A DNA stretch of 64,000 nt. It comes from Fulvia fulva (lineage: Eukaryota; Ascomycota; Dothideomycetes; Mycosphaerellales; Mycosphaerellaceae). The first letter of the stretch is position 1. Every line of letters starts with the position of its first letter. The position numbers and the translations under genes are program-made. The stretch spans positions 2,108,001 to 2,172,000 of the forward strand of contig NC_063023.1 in NCBI RefSeq assembly GCF_020509005.1, given 5' to 3'. This document shows positions 44,637 through 56,363 of the stretch, one piece after another. The notes under the pieces are model-generated. The model was not told the origin of the DNA, did not search any database, and worked only from the letters and a program-made list of their open reading frames with translations.

Positions 44637-45256
44637 GTTGGCATGGAGTCAGTTGTCACGGCATGTTTGGTAATGATGGAAACGGAGATCATCTAGAACC
44701 ATTTACTTGGCTCTCTGCATGTGAAGTCATCGCGCCTGCCCAAGCAACGGAGGGGCTCACTCCAGAACCTGTAGCGATTTTAACCGTCGTATCATCCCCT
44801 GATGACCTTGGACACTGTGAACGTCCTTGTACTGGTGTGCGCGCACTTCGACCTCGCAAGCAGTCGCTACGCCGCGGTATGGCCATTGTAACGACCAGGG
44901 AACAGTTATGTCGTTGTACAGCCAAGCAGCGGTCCATCCAGCCCTCCGTAGTGGCGGTCAGTGTCACGGTGTTGCTAATTCCGAGTGAGCAAGTATTCGG
45001 CAATCACAATCACGACAGCAAGCAGGAACCAGGAACGAGTATGCACCGAGCACCTGCAGTCAAGCATTAGCACGCGATCCACGTCTTCGTAGGTAAACAC
45101 TCGTCACCTACTGTCCTCTTCCACACTTACTCCCCTCTCACACCGAACGTCCTCTCTTTGTCTTACAAATCCACCCCAAAGCGCATCACAAAAGAAGCTC
45201 CCCAAACAACCTGCAAAACACCATTCCAGTCCTGACAACACCACCCACACGCGACA
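44637..45256. other. divergent promoter region palA/ATX1
   Basis: About 620 bp between divergent start codons. It contains the palA and ATX1 promoters. The last 150 bp before ATX1 is C/A-rich and pyrimidine-biased. No specific site is annotated with confidence. Confidence 0.5.
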
Positions 45257-45581
45257 ATGGCAGAACACAAATACCACTTCGAGATCAAGATGACCTGCGG
45301 CGGCTGCTCTGGTGCTGTGGACAGAGTGCTCAAGAAGCTGGATGGTAAGCCGACGAAGGAGGCAGCCTATGCCTTTACTCCGCTGCTCCTCTGCTCTTCG
45401 TTCAAGCTAACACTGCGACAACTCAGGCGTCAAATCCTACGAAGTATCCCTCGAGAACCAGACCGCCGATGTCGTGACGGAGGGTGACAGTCTGAGCTAC
45501 GACGCTGTGTTGGAGAAGATCAAGAAGACGGGCAAGGAGGTGAAGAGTGCACGGGCGGATGGGATCGCGCAGGCGGTGTGA
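45257..45581 (+). CDS. ATX1: copper chaperone Atx1
   Basis: Cytosolic carrier of Cu(I) to the secretory-pathway copper ATPase. Exons 45257-45344 and 45427-45581 join to 80 residues across an 82-nt intron (GTAAGC donor, CTAAC branch). The heavy-metal motif MTCGGCSGAV carries the two copper-binding cysteines. The C-terminal half (VKSYEVSLENQTADV, then YDAVLEKIKKTGKEV) shows the beta-alpha-beta-beta-alpha-beta pattern with the conserved lysines. Very confident. Confidence 0.96.
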
Positions 45582-45832
45582 TTGGGATGGTTGCGACGAG
45601 ATTGCATATGACGAGCTACTTCAGTTGGAAGACTATGATACCAACGACATGAGAAAGCACCTTGTGCTCGACTACATACCACGTCTTCAGCCCGGACAGA
45701 GTGAAGGACGGATCGTCTGTTCTATGTCAGAAGTGGGTATGATACTAACCATCTGTTCTCATACCCATTGGAACTGTCGATATCTCATTTCGTTACATGC
45801 TATACAATTTCCTTGCCTACAACACATCTCCC

Positions 45833-47218
45833 TTAAAACCTCGACTCAACCTTCTTCTCGATATCCTGCAGCGCCCACTCACTCCTCATCTTCTTACTCC
45901 TCACACTATCCACCTGTGCCTTCGTGAAGCCCTTCGCCTCGGTCGCTGGGTTGTAGCCCAACTTATTCTGCTTGCCAACCGCTGCATCGTCGACCTTTGG
46001 AGCGGCCTTGCCGTCTGTCCTCTTGTACACTGTGACAACCACAGCACCACCAAGACCCAAGTTGTGCTGAAGCGCAACACTTGTGTCTGGAACAAGTCTG
46101 TTGTTGGCCCATCCTCTCAGATGCCATACGAGCTCAGCGCATTGTGCAAGGCCTGTTGCGCCGAGTGGGTGGCCCTTCGAGATGAGGCCGCCGGATGGGT
46201 TGATGACCATCTTTCCGCCGTATGTAATGTCGCCGTTTCGGACCATCTCGTGTGCCTTTCCTTTAGGTGAAAGTCCCATTGCGTCGATTGTGCACATCTC
46301 GTTCGCGGAGAAGCAATCGTGCAACTCGCAGACCTTGACATCCTCTGGCTTGACGCCGGCCTCCTCCATTGCGGTCTTGGCGGCGTACTCGGTCATGTGG
46401 TATCCTATAAGGTCGATGGCGGACTGCGAGAAGAGCGATGGAGCATCGGTAGCGAGAGTCTGGCCAGCGATGAGGATAGCGTGCTCCTTGAGATGTGGGC
46501 GTGCATCAAGGAATGCCTGGGAAACAACAACAGCGGCAGCACCACCATCGGACGTAGGGCAGCATTGAAGCTTCGTCAATGGCTCGTGAATCATAGTCGA
46601 TCCCATAACCTGCTCCAGTGTGTATTCATCCATAAACTGCGAGTACGGGTTGCGTTTCGAATGCTCATGGTTAATCCTCCCAATCTCCGCGAAATCCTCG
46701 TTCTTCGCACCAAACTTCTCCTTGTACTCCCGTCCTGCATTACCGAAGAGCTGCGCAGCCTCAGGCGCATTCGTCCTTCCGCGAGTCTGCTGCATCATCA
46801 TACCAGTCGTGCCGGTAGGATTCGCGCGGTCCAGGAAGTACGACTGCAGAGATCCTGGGTTCATCTTCTCGAATCCAACAACGAGGACAGCATCTGCCAT
46901 CCCGCCGGCACACATGGTGCGAGCGAGGTGGAGACCTGTTGAGCCCGTGGAGCAGTTGTTGTTGACGTTGTAGATGGGGATTTGGGTCATGCCGAATTGG
47001 TAGAAGACTCGCTGGCCGCAGGTTGAGTCGCCGTAGCAGTAGCAGGCGACACCGGCATCCATTTCGTCGTAGTTTACTTGGGCGTCCAGCATGGCTTTGA
47101 CGCCTGCTTCGAAGCCGAGCTCGGTGTAGTCGACTTTGCCTCGTGGTTTGATGAATTTGGTCATGCCTACACCGAGGACGTAGACCGGAGGCTTGTTCTT
47201 TGCTGCGCGGGCTGCCAT
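45833..47218 (-). CDS. SCPx-type thiolase / acetyl-CoA C-acyltransferase-like
   Basis: Thiolase-fold enzyme of the sterol-carrier-protein-X group, expected to act in peroxisomal beta-oxidation. Single exon, 461 residues from ATG 47218. The catalytic cysteine region is NVNNNCSTGSTGLHLA, followed by CCPTSDGGAAAVVVS, the histidine region ELHDCFSANEMC and NPSGGLISKGHPLGATG. The protein ends in ...VESRF; SRF is at best a weak type-1 peroxisomal signal. No C-terminal SCP2 lipid-transfer domain is present. Confidence 0.92.
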   Translation of the reverse strand: MAARAAKNKPPVYVLGVGMTKFIKPRGKVDYTELGFEAGVKAMLDAQVNYDEMDAGVACYCYGDSTCGQRVFYQFGMTQIPIYNVNNNCSTGSTGLHLARTMCAGGMADAVLVVGFEKMNPGSLQSYFLDRANPTGTTGMMMQQTRGRTNAPEAAQLFGNAGREYKEKFGAKNEDFAEIGRINHEHSKRNPYSQFMDEYTLEQVMGSTMIHEPLTKLQCCPTSDGGAAAVVVSQAFLDARPHLKEHAILIAGQTLATDAPSLFSQSAIDLIGYHMTEYAAKTAMEEAGVKPEDVKVCELHDCFSANEMCTIDAMGLSPKGKAHEMVRNGDITYGGKMVINPSGGLISKGHPLGATGLAQCAELVWHLRGWANNRLVPDTSVALQHNLGLGGAVVVTVYKRTDGKAAPKVDDAAVGKQNKLGYNPATEAKGFTKAQVDSVRSKKMRSEWALQDIEKKVESRF

Positions 47219-47867
47219 GGTTGCTGTGGATGGGATGCTGTTGATGGGTATGGTACTGTACAGATGGTGTGAAAGGTGGTTGTAGAAAAGTGCTTTGGTG
47301 TTTATTGTTAAAGAGCTTCGAGTCGAAGAGGCGATGTCACAAGCTGGGGATGGTATTGTGGGGTGCAGGCTAATTTCTTGCCGGCGGAGACCTCGGCAGA
47401 CGAGCACTTTGTGCCTGTGCAACAATGCTTTGAACCTAGGGATGAAAGTAGTATGGGGTATCCAGTATGTAATCATGTACTTCGCCTGCTGTCTTGTGGT
47501 TGGAGTACTGCTAAACGTCAGTGACGGACTTCTGACATGGCAAATGCGGCAAATGCTGAATTTGGCAAGAAATGCTGCAGCTGCAACGGAACTCGGCCGA
47601 GCAGGATATCGGCTGGGCATGTGAAGAGCATTGTTGGATGGAAGTCGGCACGCCGTGAATGACACGCTAGGTGGAGGAAGAGATGCCGTGAACGTAGAAC
47701 TGTATTGATCTCATGCCGACCGCCTGACGCTGGTCAACGTTGGGTCTTTCACGGCGGTGCTCAAGTACTCTTCTCATTCATGAGTCCTGATGCTGTGCGC
47801 CGTGGCCCTTGGTGATGCCGCTCTTCAAACGCCCAATTCCCAGCCATGCAATCATCGTGAAATCCGT
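47219..47867. other. intergenic, no gene recognised
   Basis: About 650 bp between the thiolase start and the 3' end of RPS23. Open frames are short and domain-free. The thiolase promoter must lie here. Confidence 0.5.
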
Positions 47868-48459
<592 letters not shown>

Positions 48460-49103
48460 GATGACTACACACTGCTGTCAGTTCATGTCCTTTCTGATGG
48501 TGGTCGTGATGTGCGATGATCGTGGCGGGTGGTGGTGGGCTGTTTTCGAGATGTGGGAATTTGTGCTGATTGGGCGCTGTCGGCGCTTTCGAAAATGTCG
48601 GGATGATGGTGCGGAGAGATCGTGTGCAGAGTCCAGGAAGTAACTGAGCGACTCACCGGTTGTGTTGTCGATGGGTGTTGTCCTGACGGTCGTCGCTGCT
48701 CGATTCGAAGAAGTTCAAATTCAGCAGCTTCGGTGCAGCCCTCGCCAAGGAAGGGCGGGATCATCCGAGACCACAATCTAGGTTTAGCGTGCCTGCCAGA
48801 AATCTCTCACGCGATTGCCAGTTTCACGTCACTCTCCGTCAACATGATACTTCATCAAGACAGCGACCCATTACGTTTGAGTGTGTCTTCATATGGAGCA
48901 CTAATGTAGAGAAGGCCATGAAACAATCGCTATGAGGGTTGATCAAGACCTCACCGAAGCATAGACCTCGCAGCAGTAGGGTGCCTCCACGACATGGCAA
49001 CCACGACCCATGAAGTACCGATACGAAGAGTTATTTGTTGAAAGATTGAAGCGCAAGCACCGAGGAATACTCGGAGGACATCACTTTTAATATCAAGAAC
49101 GTA
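48460..49103. other. intergenic, RPS23 promoter side
   Basis: About 640 bp upstream of RPS23. Open frames at 48483-48776 and nearby have no domain. No motif is annotated with confidence. Confidence 0.5.
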
Positions 49104-49985
49104 CTACGCTCTATTCGCCATAACAGCCTCATAAGTCGGTGGCGAAGGCCCACCGCTCTCTCTCGCAGCCGCATGATCTCTAGTCTCAACCTGCACTTGC
49201 ACCTGGACCTGCGTCAAAGCCCTCTCTTCTCTCTGACGCTTTCTGAAAATGCCCACCAGGCACAGCAAGACGACCACTCCGAAGCCAGCACATATAACCC
49301 CTATCGCTATATTGCGTGTGCTCTCGATGCTATCTCCTGTCCGACTTGAACGACTTGAAGATCTCGCCGTCGAAGTCGGACGATATGTGTAGCGGGATGT
49401 GGTCGTCGTAGTCATCGTGCGGCTGCATCTCCATCCTAAGCAGGAACTCGTCGGCAGTTGAGTCTGGACTGAGGGACCGGCGAGGTACGCGGCAAAGCCA
49501 GCAGTGAATGTTTGATATGGGCTGGCACAGCAGGCGCGAGGGTTGTTTTCGAGGTTGGGGACGTTTGTTGAGTCGATACAGCAGAAAGTTGAAGACGAGC
49601 ATGTCAACATGCGATGGTTTGAGCTCGATGAGCCGGTGCCTATGATGTGTCAGCTATGGACTACGCCAGTCGCATGGGAGTGCTACGAATCGTTCGTGCC
49701 ATTCGTACAATACTTCGGACACGCTGATGAGTTCCAGGTCGGATCGGTGCATGATGCTCGCCAGTACTGAGTATTGTTTGCATCTTCCGGAGCCTTGCAG
49801 AGACTGTTCGTGGTGCACATCATGCCTCTTGGGCAGCAATGGCTTTCAGAATCTCCAGCTCTGCAAGCATATACTTGATCTGTTACGAGGCTTCCATCTG
49901 GGTTGTAGCATTGCCGCTGGGCAGCAGCTTGCGGCATCGCCGTCCATATTGCGCACAGCAAAGTGAGGATGGCCGTCAACAGCAT
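49104..49985 (-). CDS. cysteine-rich single-pass membrane protein, paralogue B
   Basis: Second of three family members. Exons 49985-49709 and 49639-49104 splice to 270 residues; the donor GTACGA lies inside the CPKYC codon block, matching the intron position of the paralogues. A signal peptide (MLLTAILTLLCAIWTAM) precedes the cysteine-rich part: QCYNPDGSL, CCPRGMMCTTNSLCK, CTDPTWNSSACPKYC, then STFCCIDS and NPRACC. A Thr/Ser-rich stalk, the helix IAIGVICAGFGVVVLLCLVG and a basic cytoplasmic start (FRKRQREER) follow, with GPSPPTYEAVM near the end. Topology suggests a cell-surface sensor or wall-associated protein. Its ligand is unknown. Confidence 0.8.
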
Positions 49986-50492
49986 GGTGGATGAATGATC
50001 ACTGACGAGGCAAAAGCGTTCTCAAAGTCTCGACAGCAGCAATCAACCTCTATATGGGTCTACGATGCCTCCGCCTGGCCATGTTGACGTGAAGATATCG
50101 TCGCCTGAGGCCAAAACCAACAGAGATCGCCAGCTTTGGCCTCTGATGATATCGTCCCTAGCCTCATGCACAGCATAAGTTACCTCGTTTTCACGAGAAA
50201 ACAATCTACGGACGTGGCTGCGCAGAGGTCCACCAATCCTTCTACCAGGAAGCGCATGCATGCCAAGAGAAATTGTGGCTTAGCTGTAGCCTTCTGACCA
50301 CAACGCCTCATGCTCGGTACCGAAGCCTTTACATGTTGGCCAGATTGATTGCAACTACATCGGACTGTCTATTCGTTGATCTTCTGAGGCTCTGCTTGAA
50401 GGACCTCGCCACGTCGGTTGGCTGGGGCCAAGCTTTTGCGGATGAAGCCGGGAGCAGCCTGTTCTGACTGACATTTACACCAGTGGCAGGAC
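49986..50492. other. spacer between two cysteine-rich paralogues
   Basis: About 500 bp between paralogues B and C, which are transcribed in the same direction. No gene is supported; it should hold the promoter of B and the terminator of C. Confidence 0.5.
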
Positions 50493-51484
50493 TCATCCTT
50501 CATTGACTGGCTGTTCCCTCTCGTTCGCGGGCAGTTCTACTCGAAGATCCTTCACATGCAGTTCGAAAGGGCCCGAATTTGGTGATGCTGGCGAGATGCG
50601 ATCATCGAGGGTGGCGCAAGTGCCACAGCTGCTCCTTGTTGGAAGATCTTTGACCTCTTCCTGATGGCAGTGGAGGTCATTCGACGACCGTCTCCTGGCG
50701 ACCCTACCTCCACGCCATTGTCGATAGAATATCGAAGCCAGAGCAACCCCAAGCGACGCCACAAGCACAGTGCCAATGCCTATGCCAGCCTTCGAGCCTG
50801 GACTCAGACTTGCCATACCCTCAGGCGATGCCGCTGAGACCTTGGTGGAAGCTGAAGAGTTGTCCACTGCTAGAGTTGGTGATGAACTCGTTTGCGGAGT
50901 TCTTGCCGGCCAGCTAGTCGCAATCGATGCGCCGGCGAAGTACTTCGCTGGAGCAGCCTCGAACATCCTCCTATGGTCGCTACAACAAATGTACGGGTTG
51001 TTCACCAGATCGACGTCTCCATCACCCTTGTAGAGGCAGCAATAGGTGGTATTGCCAGTCTCTGTGTCAGCGCACGCAAGGATTTCGCGATCATCGAGAT
51101 CTCCGGCAGAACCTCCTGCGTCTACCCTTTTGTCAGTGAATGACACTGCAAGGGAACTTTGCAAAGTGTATCCTACACACCTTCGAACTGGTCATCGCAA
51201 TACCTCGGACATATGTACGGCTCATGCCAATTCTTGTCCGTGCAAGACTGTCGCCAGATGTACCGATTGTCACCGGCAGAGGAACCCGAAGAGCTCTTGC
51301 AAAGTCCGTTCGACAAGCACATCTCGCCCTCGGCACAGCAGTTCCTGTACTCGGACAGCACGGTTCCAGTGCGCTGGCTACATGGGGCGTTCGCCGTTTC
51401 GCTGCCATCGGGTCTGTAGCAGGTAGCGTTAATGCCAGGCGCTGATATGGAGAGCAGCACAACTGTCAAGAGAAAGGCCTCCAT
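50493..51484 (-). CDS. cysteine-rich single-pass membrane protein, paralogue C
   Basis: Third family member, 313 residues from exons 51484-51177 and 51126-50493. The best in-frame donor is GTAGGA with acceptor ACAAAAG. A signal peptide (MEAFLLTVVLLSISAPG) leads into TCYRPDGSE, CCAEGEMCLSNGLCK and CTDKNWHEPYICPRYC. After the intron come TTYCCLYK and NPYICC, a Ser/Thr-rich stalk, the helix GIGTVLVASLGVALASIFY and a cytoplasmic tail with RVELPANERE. That tail end resembles RAELPTNES in paralogue A, so the cytoplasmic ends are also conserved. It is next to paralogue B, consistent with local duplication. Confidence 0.8.
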
Positions 51485-52321
51485 TTGCAGCCGAGGGGCT
51501 CGATGTAGGTAGGGACGATAGCAGGTTTTGAACCCCGAGGAGTTTAGGCTGTTGTGACTATATGTACGTGTCACAGCTTTTGGCCTCGTAAGACGACGAG
51601 CACAACAGTAGAACTGTAGTGGCCAGAGAGACGGCGGAAAGCTCAAGGCGGACTTGTTCGGTAGTCATTGACGTATGCCGTGGAACAGTATTGTGCCATT
51701 TCATGAGCTGTCAAAGTCGTGCTGACGACGGCATGGTGGCATCTTGCCGTACCACGCAAGACTACATATCAACGTCGCCACTCTCTTCGAGGTGAGGTAG
51801 GGGGTGCTCGTGACGATTTCCTTGAGACCGGGAACTTCTTCCAATGCTGAGAGACTTCGGTGCTGCCAGATGATGTGAGTACCGGGCATGCAATAAGGGC
51901 CTGAAACGTAAGGTGACTCGATAGGGGTATCTCTCATTACGAACTGAGTTGTATCGCGATCCCTAGGTCTCCTTCTCATCTTCCCAACCTCTTTCTCGAT
52001 GCAGTCTCGTCCATCCTCTGCCGTGCTACTGACTCAATGAGACATTAATCATCGTTCCTCGCCCCAAGAACAATACCTCCTCACCTTTCGTAGCGCTCGA
52101 CGCCGCATGCGAGGTAATGCTATGCATGAACAAGTCGCTCTGCAGTCTTCTGTCGAGTTTTCAGCGCTGCTTTGCGCAACAGTGCGTGCCCATGACGTGC
52201 AACGAGGAGCCGTGGTGGGCAAAGCTCGGTTGCCTCTGTCGTCATGTTCTTGAAGTTGTGCCGTTCGTGTGCGGCTTTTATCAGTCTTGTCTTGGTTCAA
52301 TCTCCTCTCTTCCACACTTCT
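51485..52321. other. intergenic, no gene recognised
   Basis: About 840 bp between paralogue C and ICE2. Minus-strand open frames near 51701-51979 and 52049-52315 lack domains. No other feature is supported. Confidence 0.5.
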
Positions 52322-53647
52322 TCAATCCAGCTTCCAGTGTCCAGTCAACCCATCGTCATGACCTTTGCCCAGGTACAGTTCCACAGCGTATAGAGCCATG
52401 ACGCCTGCAAGGTTGGCCCATCTGCTGAAGTTTGGTCCTCCTTCTCCACCTTGGGCTGTCCACCATTCTCCTGGATGGTCTGCAGAGGCGCTCGAGAAGT
52501 GCTGCATGAGAAGACTGGTGTAGACAGCGATCAAGATGCTTGGGCTGAAGTAGCTCAGCACGCCCATCAGGGTCTGAACACCTTCAGAGGACTCTTCGAA
52601 CGACGGATCTTCTGCCAAGGCTCGTGCACCTGACTCTCGCACTGCTGGAATGATGCGAGCTGCTGCGTAGAGAACCATCAGACGGTACATCAAGGATATG
52701 ATGACCGAAGGCGTGACAGTCGAGACTGCGGCGACCATGAAGCCGAAGATCGAGTGGATGGCGCTGGGTAGAGAAGAAAGTGCCTGCAGGACGGTGGTGT
52801 AGCTAGCCATGAGGATCGGCGGTAGCGGAGGGAACTCTGCTACGTCTGGCGTAAGTGGGACCTCTGGTAGTGGACGACTTGGTTGATAGTCGGTGAAGAT
52901 CTGGTAGATGCAGAGGGTGATGTAGGCAAACAGCAAGCTGCTCTCAACCACATTACCACGTCCACTGCCGATGCCCCATGCCGCCAGGAAGACGACACAT
53001 GCTATCGCAATGCCAATGAGAACAGCATCCTGGCTGTCCAGCCCTGGGAATGTGGTGATGCGCCATAGGAAGTAGACTGAGCTGGCGATGATGCTGCTGG
53101 AGACCATGAGAAGGCCAATCATCCAGCTATCACCAGCGTCGCTCTGGTTCACCAAGTACCTCGTGACCTGACCAGACGCTTGTATGACCAGCAAGCTGCA
53201 GAAGCCTTCGGCGAGCTGGAAGACGGGCGTAGAGTATCTCAGCAGCTTGTCCCACCCTCCGATGAAGGCGCTCTCTAGCAGCCCGTCCTTGCCAAAGACC
53301 CAATCTCTTAAGCTCGGGCTATGTTGCAGTGGCTTGGTGGCATTGTAGAAGGCCCTCGAGACCCAGCTCGCATCGTCTCCACCATCCACACTAAACTTGT
53401 TCAAGCTCCAGATCAAGAGGGTAGGAATGACAAAGGCCTGCAGTCCCGTGATTGTTCGCACAGCAGCTTTCCGCCATCTCGACTCGTCGGGCGTTGCGAT
53501 TCGTAGGATGGAGAGGAAGAAGTAGTAGGACGCAAGGCTGAGGGAGAACGCAAGACCACAGGTTCGTCCGCCGACGTCGAAGGCGAGAGGGATAGTGAAG
53601 ACGATGGAGAAGAGAAACAGCGTGCTTCCAATGAACCGGAGAATCAT
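52322..53647 (-). CDS. ICE2: ER membrane protein Ice2
   Basis: Polytopic ER protein involved in cortical ER organisation, inheritance and lipid homeostasis in yeast. Single exon, 441 residues from ATG 53647. Many hydrophobic segments are visible, for example FIGSTLFLFSIVFTIPLAF, LLMVSSSIIASSVYFLW, VLIGIAIACVVFLAAWGIG and MGVLSYFSPSILIAVYTSLL. Family-typical stretches include FDVGGRTCGLAFSLSLASYY near the start and a final WANLAGVMALYAVELYLG. Length matches fungal orthologues. Confidence 0.93.
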   Translation of the reverse strand: MILRFIGSTLFLFSIVFTIPLAFDVGGRTCGLAFSLSLASYYFFLSILRIATPDESRWRKAAVRTITGLQAFVIPTLLIWSLNKFSVDGGDDASWVSRAFYNATKPLQHSPSLRDWVFGKDGLLESAFIGGWDKLLRYSTPVFQLAEGFCSLLVIQASGQVTRYLVNQSDAGDSWMIGLLMVSSSIIASSVYFLWRITTFPGLDSQDAVLIGIAIACVVFLAAWGIGSGRGNVVESSLLFAYITLCIYQIFTDYQPSRPLPEVPLTPDVAEFPPLPPILMASYTTVLQALSSLPSAIHSIFGFMVAAVSTVTPSVIISLMYRLMVLYAAARIIPAVRESGARALAEDPSFEESSEGVQTLMGVLSYFSPSILIAVYTSLLMQHFSSASADHPGEWWTAQGGEGGPNFSRWANLAGVMALYAVELYLGKGHDDGLTGHWKLD

Positions 53648-54492
53648 GTCTCGATTGGAGGTGTGGTGGCTGTGATGTGGTTGTTAGGGAAGGGCGCTCA
53701 GGCGCCTGCGCGAATGTAGAGAGCCAGTCCCGGTGTTGTCGTTGTGGTCCGAAGGAAAGAAAGGCACGTGGTGGTGCGTGTGTGGTGCAGCGAGCGTGGA
53801 AGGAGTGTTGCTATTTCCTGTGGTGTGCGCGTGCGGAAGGCTCGAGGCTGACCGCTCTTGCTGTTGCTGGTGAGGACCCACCAGGACTAAGGTAGTCGGC
53901 AGGGAAGGTGGTCTGGAATGGGCGACTTTTCAAGGAAAGCGGTCGGTGAGGCTTCCAGCAGGGAACGTTGATGGCGCCGGTGAAAGAAACTGCAGTGGTG
54001 AATGTGAATGTGGGAGGTATCGCTACCAGCTGCAGGTGCGGTCGTGTCGCGTGTTCCTTTGCTCAAACCATCACCTGCGCACCCTTTCTGCTGCTGGCGA
54101 GCTTGTGATGATCCCCGCAGACTCGCGTCGAGATTCTGAGATCAGGATCCGGAATTTCGTGCTTGATTCACTATGACACGCGCGGGAGCTGGTTCTATCA
54201 GGTTTCCTACGCGTGAACCATGGAAGACGTGCCGGTGAAGGTGCTGTCGATGCTGTGGAAGCCACTCACGTCAACACAAATCTTTCGCACGCGATACACA
54301 ACGATAGGCTGTGATGATATCCTTGGGACCAACTGCGAACACGTTTCAAGCACGGCATCTTTCACGTGCTCCGCCGATGATCCGAACGGATTAGACTCTG
54401 CAGGGTCTTCATTGGTGGCTGAAGCTGCTGACACGTGAACTCTTGGACAGCCACGACAACCCAGCTCCCATTGAAGCACATTGAACGTGTTG
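53648..54492. other. divergent promoter region ICE2/MYG1
   Basis: About 845 bp between divergent starts. Small frames within it overlap on both strands and have no domain, so they are not annotated. Confidence 0.5.
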
Positions 54493-55770
54493 ATGAACAG
54501 ACTTCGATTTGCTTCGAACAGTTTGTTTCACAGGAGAGTTCCAACATCCATTCGTTGCTACTGCCCCGCACCAATAACGTCTGCAAAGCCAGCAAAGACT
54601 CCCGACGATCTCTTCCAACGCCTCGTAGCATCCCACCCACAGCTTTATCGACCACTGCTCATGTCCGAGCCTGCCTCAAAGCGCGTCAAGATGTCCAACG
54701 GCACCGCTGCCCCAGTCATTGGCACTCACAACGGCCACTTCCACGCCGACGAAGCTCTCGCCGTCTACCTCCTCCGCTTGCTGCCAGAGTACCAGAATGC
54801 CTCCCTCACCCGCACAAGAGACGCCGAAGTGCTCAATAGCTGCGACATTGTGGTAGATGTTGGTGGTGTCCACGATCACGCAGTCAAGCGCTACGACCAC
54901 CACCAGCGCGAGTTCAATGCCACATTCCCAGGCAAGCACACTAAGCTGTCCAGCGCTGGTCTCGTCTGGATGCACTACGGCAAGCAGATCATCTCCGCAG
55001 TGACGGCACTGCCTGTTGAAGATGCGGACAACGAGCTTCTCTACCAAGAAATCTACGAGGACTTCGTCGAGGCATTTGACGGCAACGACAACGGCATCTC
55101 GTCATACGACCCACAAGAGCTTAGGAAAGCAGGCATCCAGAAGAAGTTCAACGACGGCGGCTTCACAATCGCAAGCGTCGTCTCACGCTACAACAGAGCA
55201 CCAGTCAGCCAATTGGCAGACGGCAAGCCAGCAGGCAATGGCGCACCACCAGCACAGGGCAAGCCAGAGAAGACACAAGATGAGGAGGACAACAGATTCC
55301 TACGCGCATCGCAGTTCGTCGGTGAGCAGTTCTCGCTGAAGCTGACGGATATGTTCACGTCCTGGTTACCAGCACGCGCTGTGGTCGCCAAAGCTTTCAA
55401 CTTACGACACGCAGTCGACCCGTCCGGCAGCATCATCGTGATTCCATACAAGGCGGAAGGCGTACCGTGGTCAGACCACCTCTACAGCTTGGAAGAGGAG
55501 CACAAGGTGCAGGGCAATGTGCTGTATGCACTGTTTGCGGAAAACGGCGAGCCAGACAGCAAGTGGCGCATCAGAGCTGTCTCGCTTGAGCTGGGCAGCT
55601 TCGAGAATCGCAAGGGACTGCCAGAGGCATGGAGAGGTGTTCGTGATGAGGAGCTCAGCAAGCTCAGTGGTATTCCAGGCTGCATCTTCGTGCACGCGGC
55701 TGGCTTCATCGGTGGGAACAAGACTTTCGAGGGTGCTTTGGAGATGGCGAAGAAGGCTGTGCAGATGTAA
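54493..55770 (+). CDS. MYG1: MYG1-family exonuclease (UPF0160)
   Basis: Metal-dependent 3'-5' RNA exonuclease family; animal and yeast members act in mitochondria and nucleus. Single exon, 425 residues from ATG 54493. The metal-binding core is IGTHNGHFHADEALA near residue 78, then DIVVDVGGVHDHAVKRYDHH. The C-terminal SGIPGCIFVHAAGFIGGNKT is also conserved. Residues 1-35 are Arg/Ser-rich without acids (MNRLRFASNSLFHRRVPTSI), a mitochondrial presequence. A second in-frame ATG at 54661 starts MSEPASKRVKMSNG, with a basic nuclear-type cluster. The upstream frame starts only at a TTG. Confidence 0.95.
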   Translation: MNRLRFASNSLFHRRVPTSIRCYCPAPITSAKPAKTPDDLFQRLVASHPQLYRPLLMSEPASKRVKMSNGTAAPVIGTHNGHFHADEALAVYLLRLLPEYQNASLTRTRDAEVLNSCDIVVDVGGVHDHAVKRYDHHQREFNATFPGKHTKLSSAGLVWMHYGKQIISAVTALPVEDADNELLYQEIYEDFVEAFDGNDNGISSYDPQELRKAGIQKKFNDGGFTIASVVSRYNRAPVSQLADGKPAGNGAPPAQGKPEKTQDEEDNRFLRASQFVGEQFSLKLTDMFTSWLPARAVVAKAFNLRHAVDPSGSIIVIPYKAEGVPWSDHLYSLEEEHKVQGNVLYALFAENGEPDSKWRIRAVSLELGSFENRKGLPEAWRGVRDEELSKLSGIPGCIFVHAAGFIGGNKTFEGALEMAKKAVQM

Positions 55771-56363
55771 AGTTGTGATATGCTTGGAAGAACGTCATGG
55801 ACATGAAGGGGGACAAAGCGCTTCCGAAGAAGCAGTACGAGGCACGAGACGCCGAACGAATTGCACGTAACCGAGACGACGATGTATCATCGAGGAGGAC
55901 TACACAGCTCGTCGCGGAAGAGACGTGGCACTCAGATCCACGACGATTGGAAACGAACGAACTCAATGACCACGATCTGCTGGGCCATTGAATCTGGCGA
56001 TGCCGCACAATGGGGCTAACGATCTTCGCCGGACGTGCGTTCAGCTTAGCTACTTCTCGCCGAGAGAAAGTGTTGCATAGTGCATTGAAGAGCAGGATAG
56101 CACTGGCAATGAACAGCATCATGTGAAGTTGTGGAACATTCGTGACATTTTACTGGAGCTTGGACCCTGTTATGACGTGAATCCTACGAAGTCAAAATGT
56201 TTATATGCAGGTACCACAACAGCACACGACGTATCACTGACGATTGCTTGACAGCAATTCCCAACACGAAGACGCATTTCCAAGCTCAGCCACCACCAGA
56301 GCAACACTTCACCTTCCACTTCACCCAAAAACAACCACCTCACTACTACGAGAAGAAACCACA
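55771..56363. other. intergenic; one doubtful short frame
   Basis: About 590 bp. A 64-codon ATG frame at 55797-55991 is highly charged (LPKKQYEARDAERIARNRDD) but lies directly after MYG1 and has no recognisable family. I treat it as downstream sequence. Confidence 0.45.
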
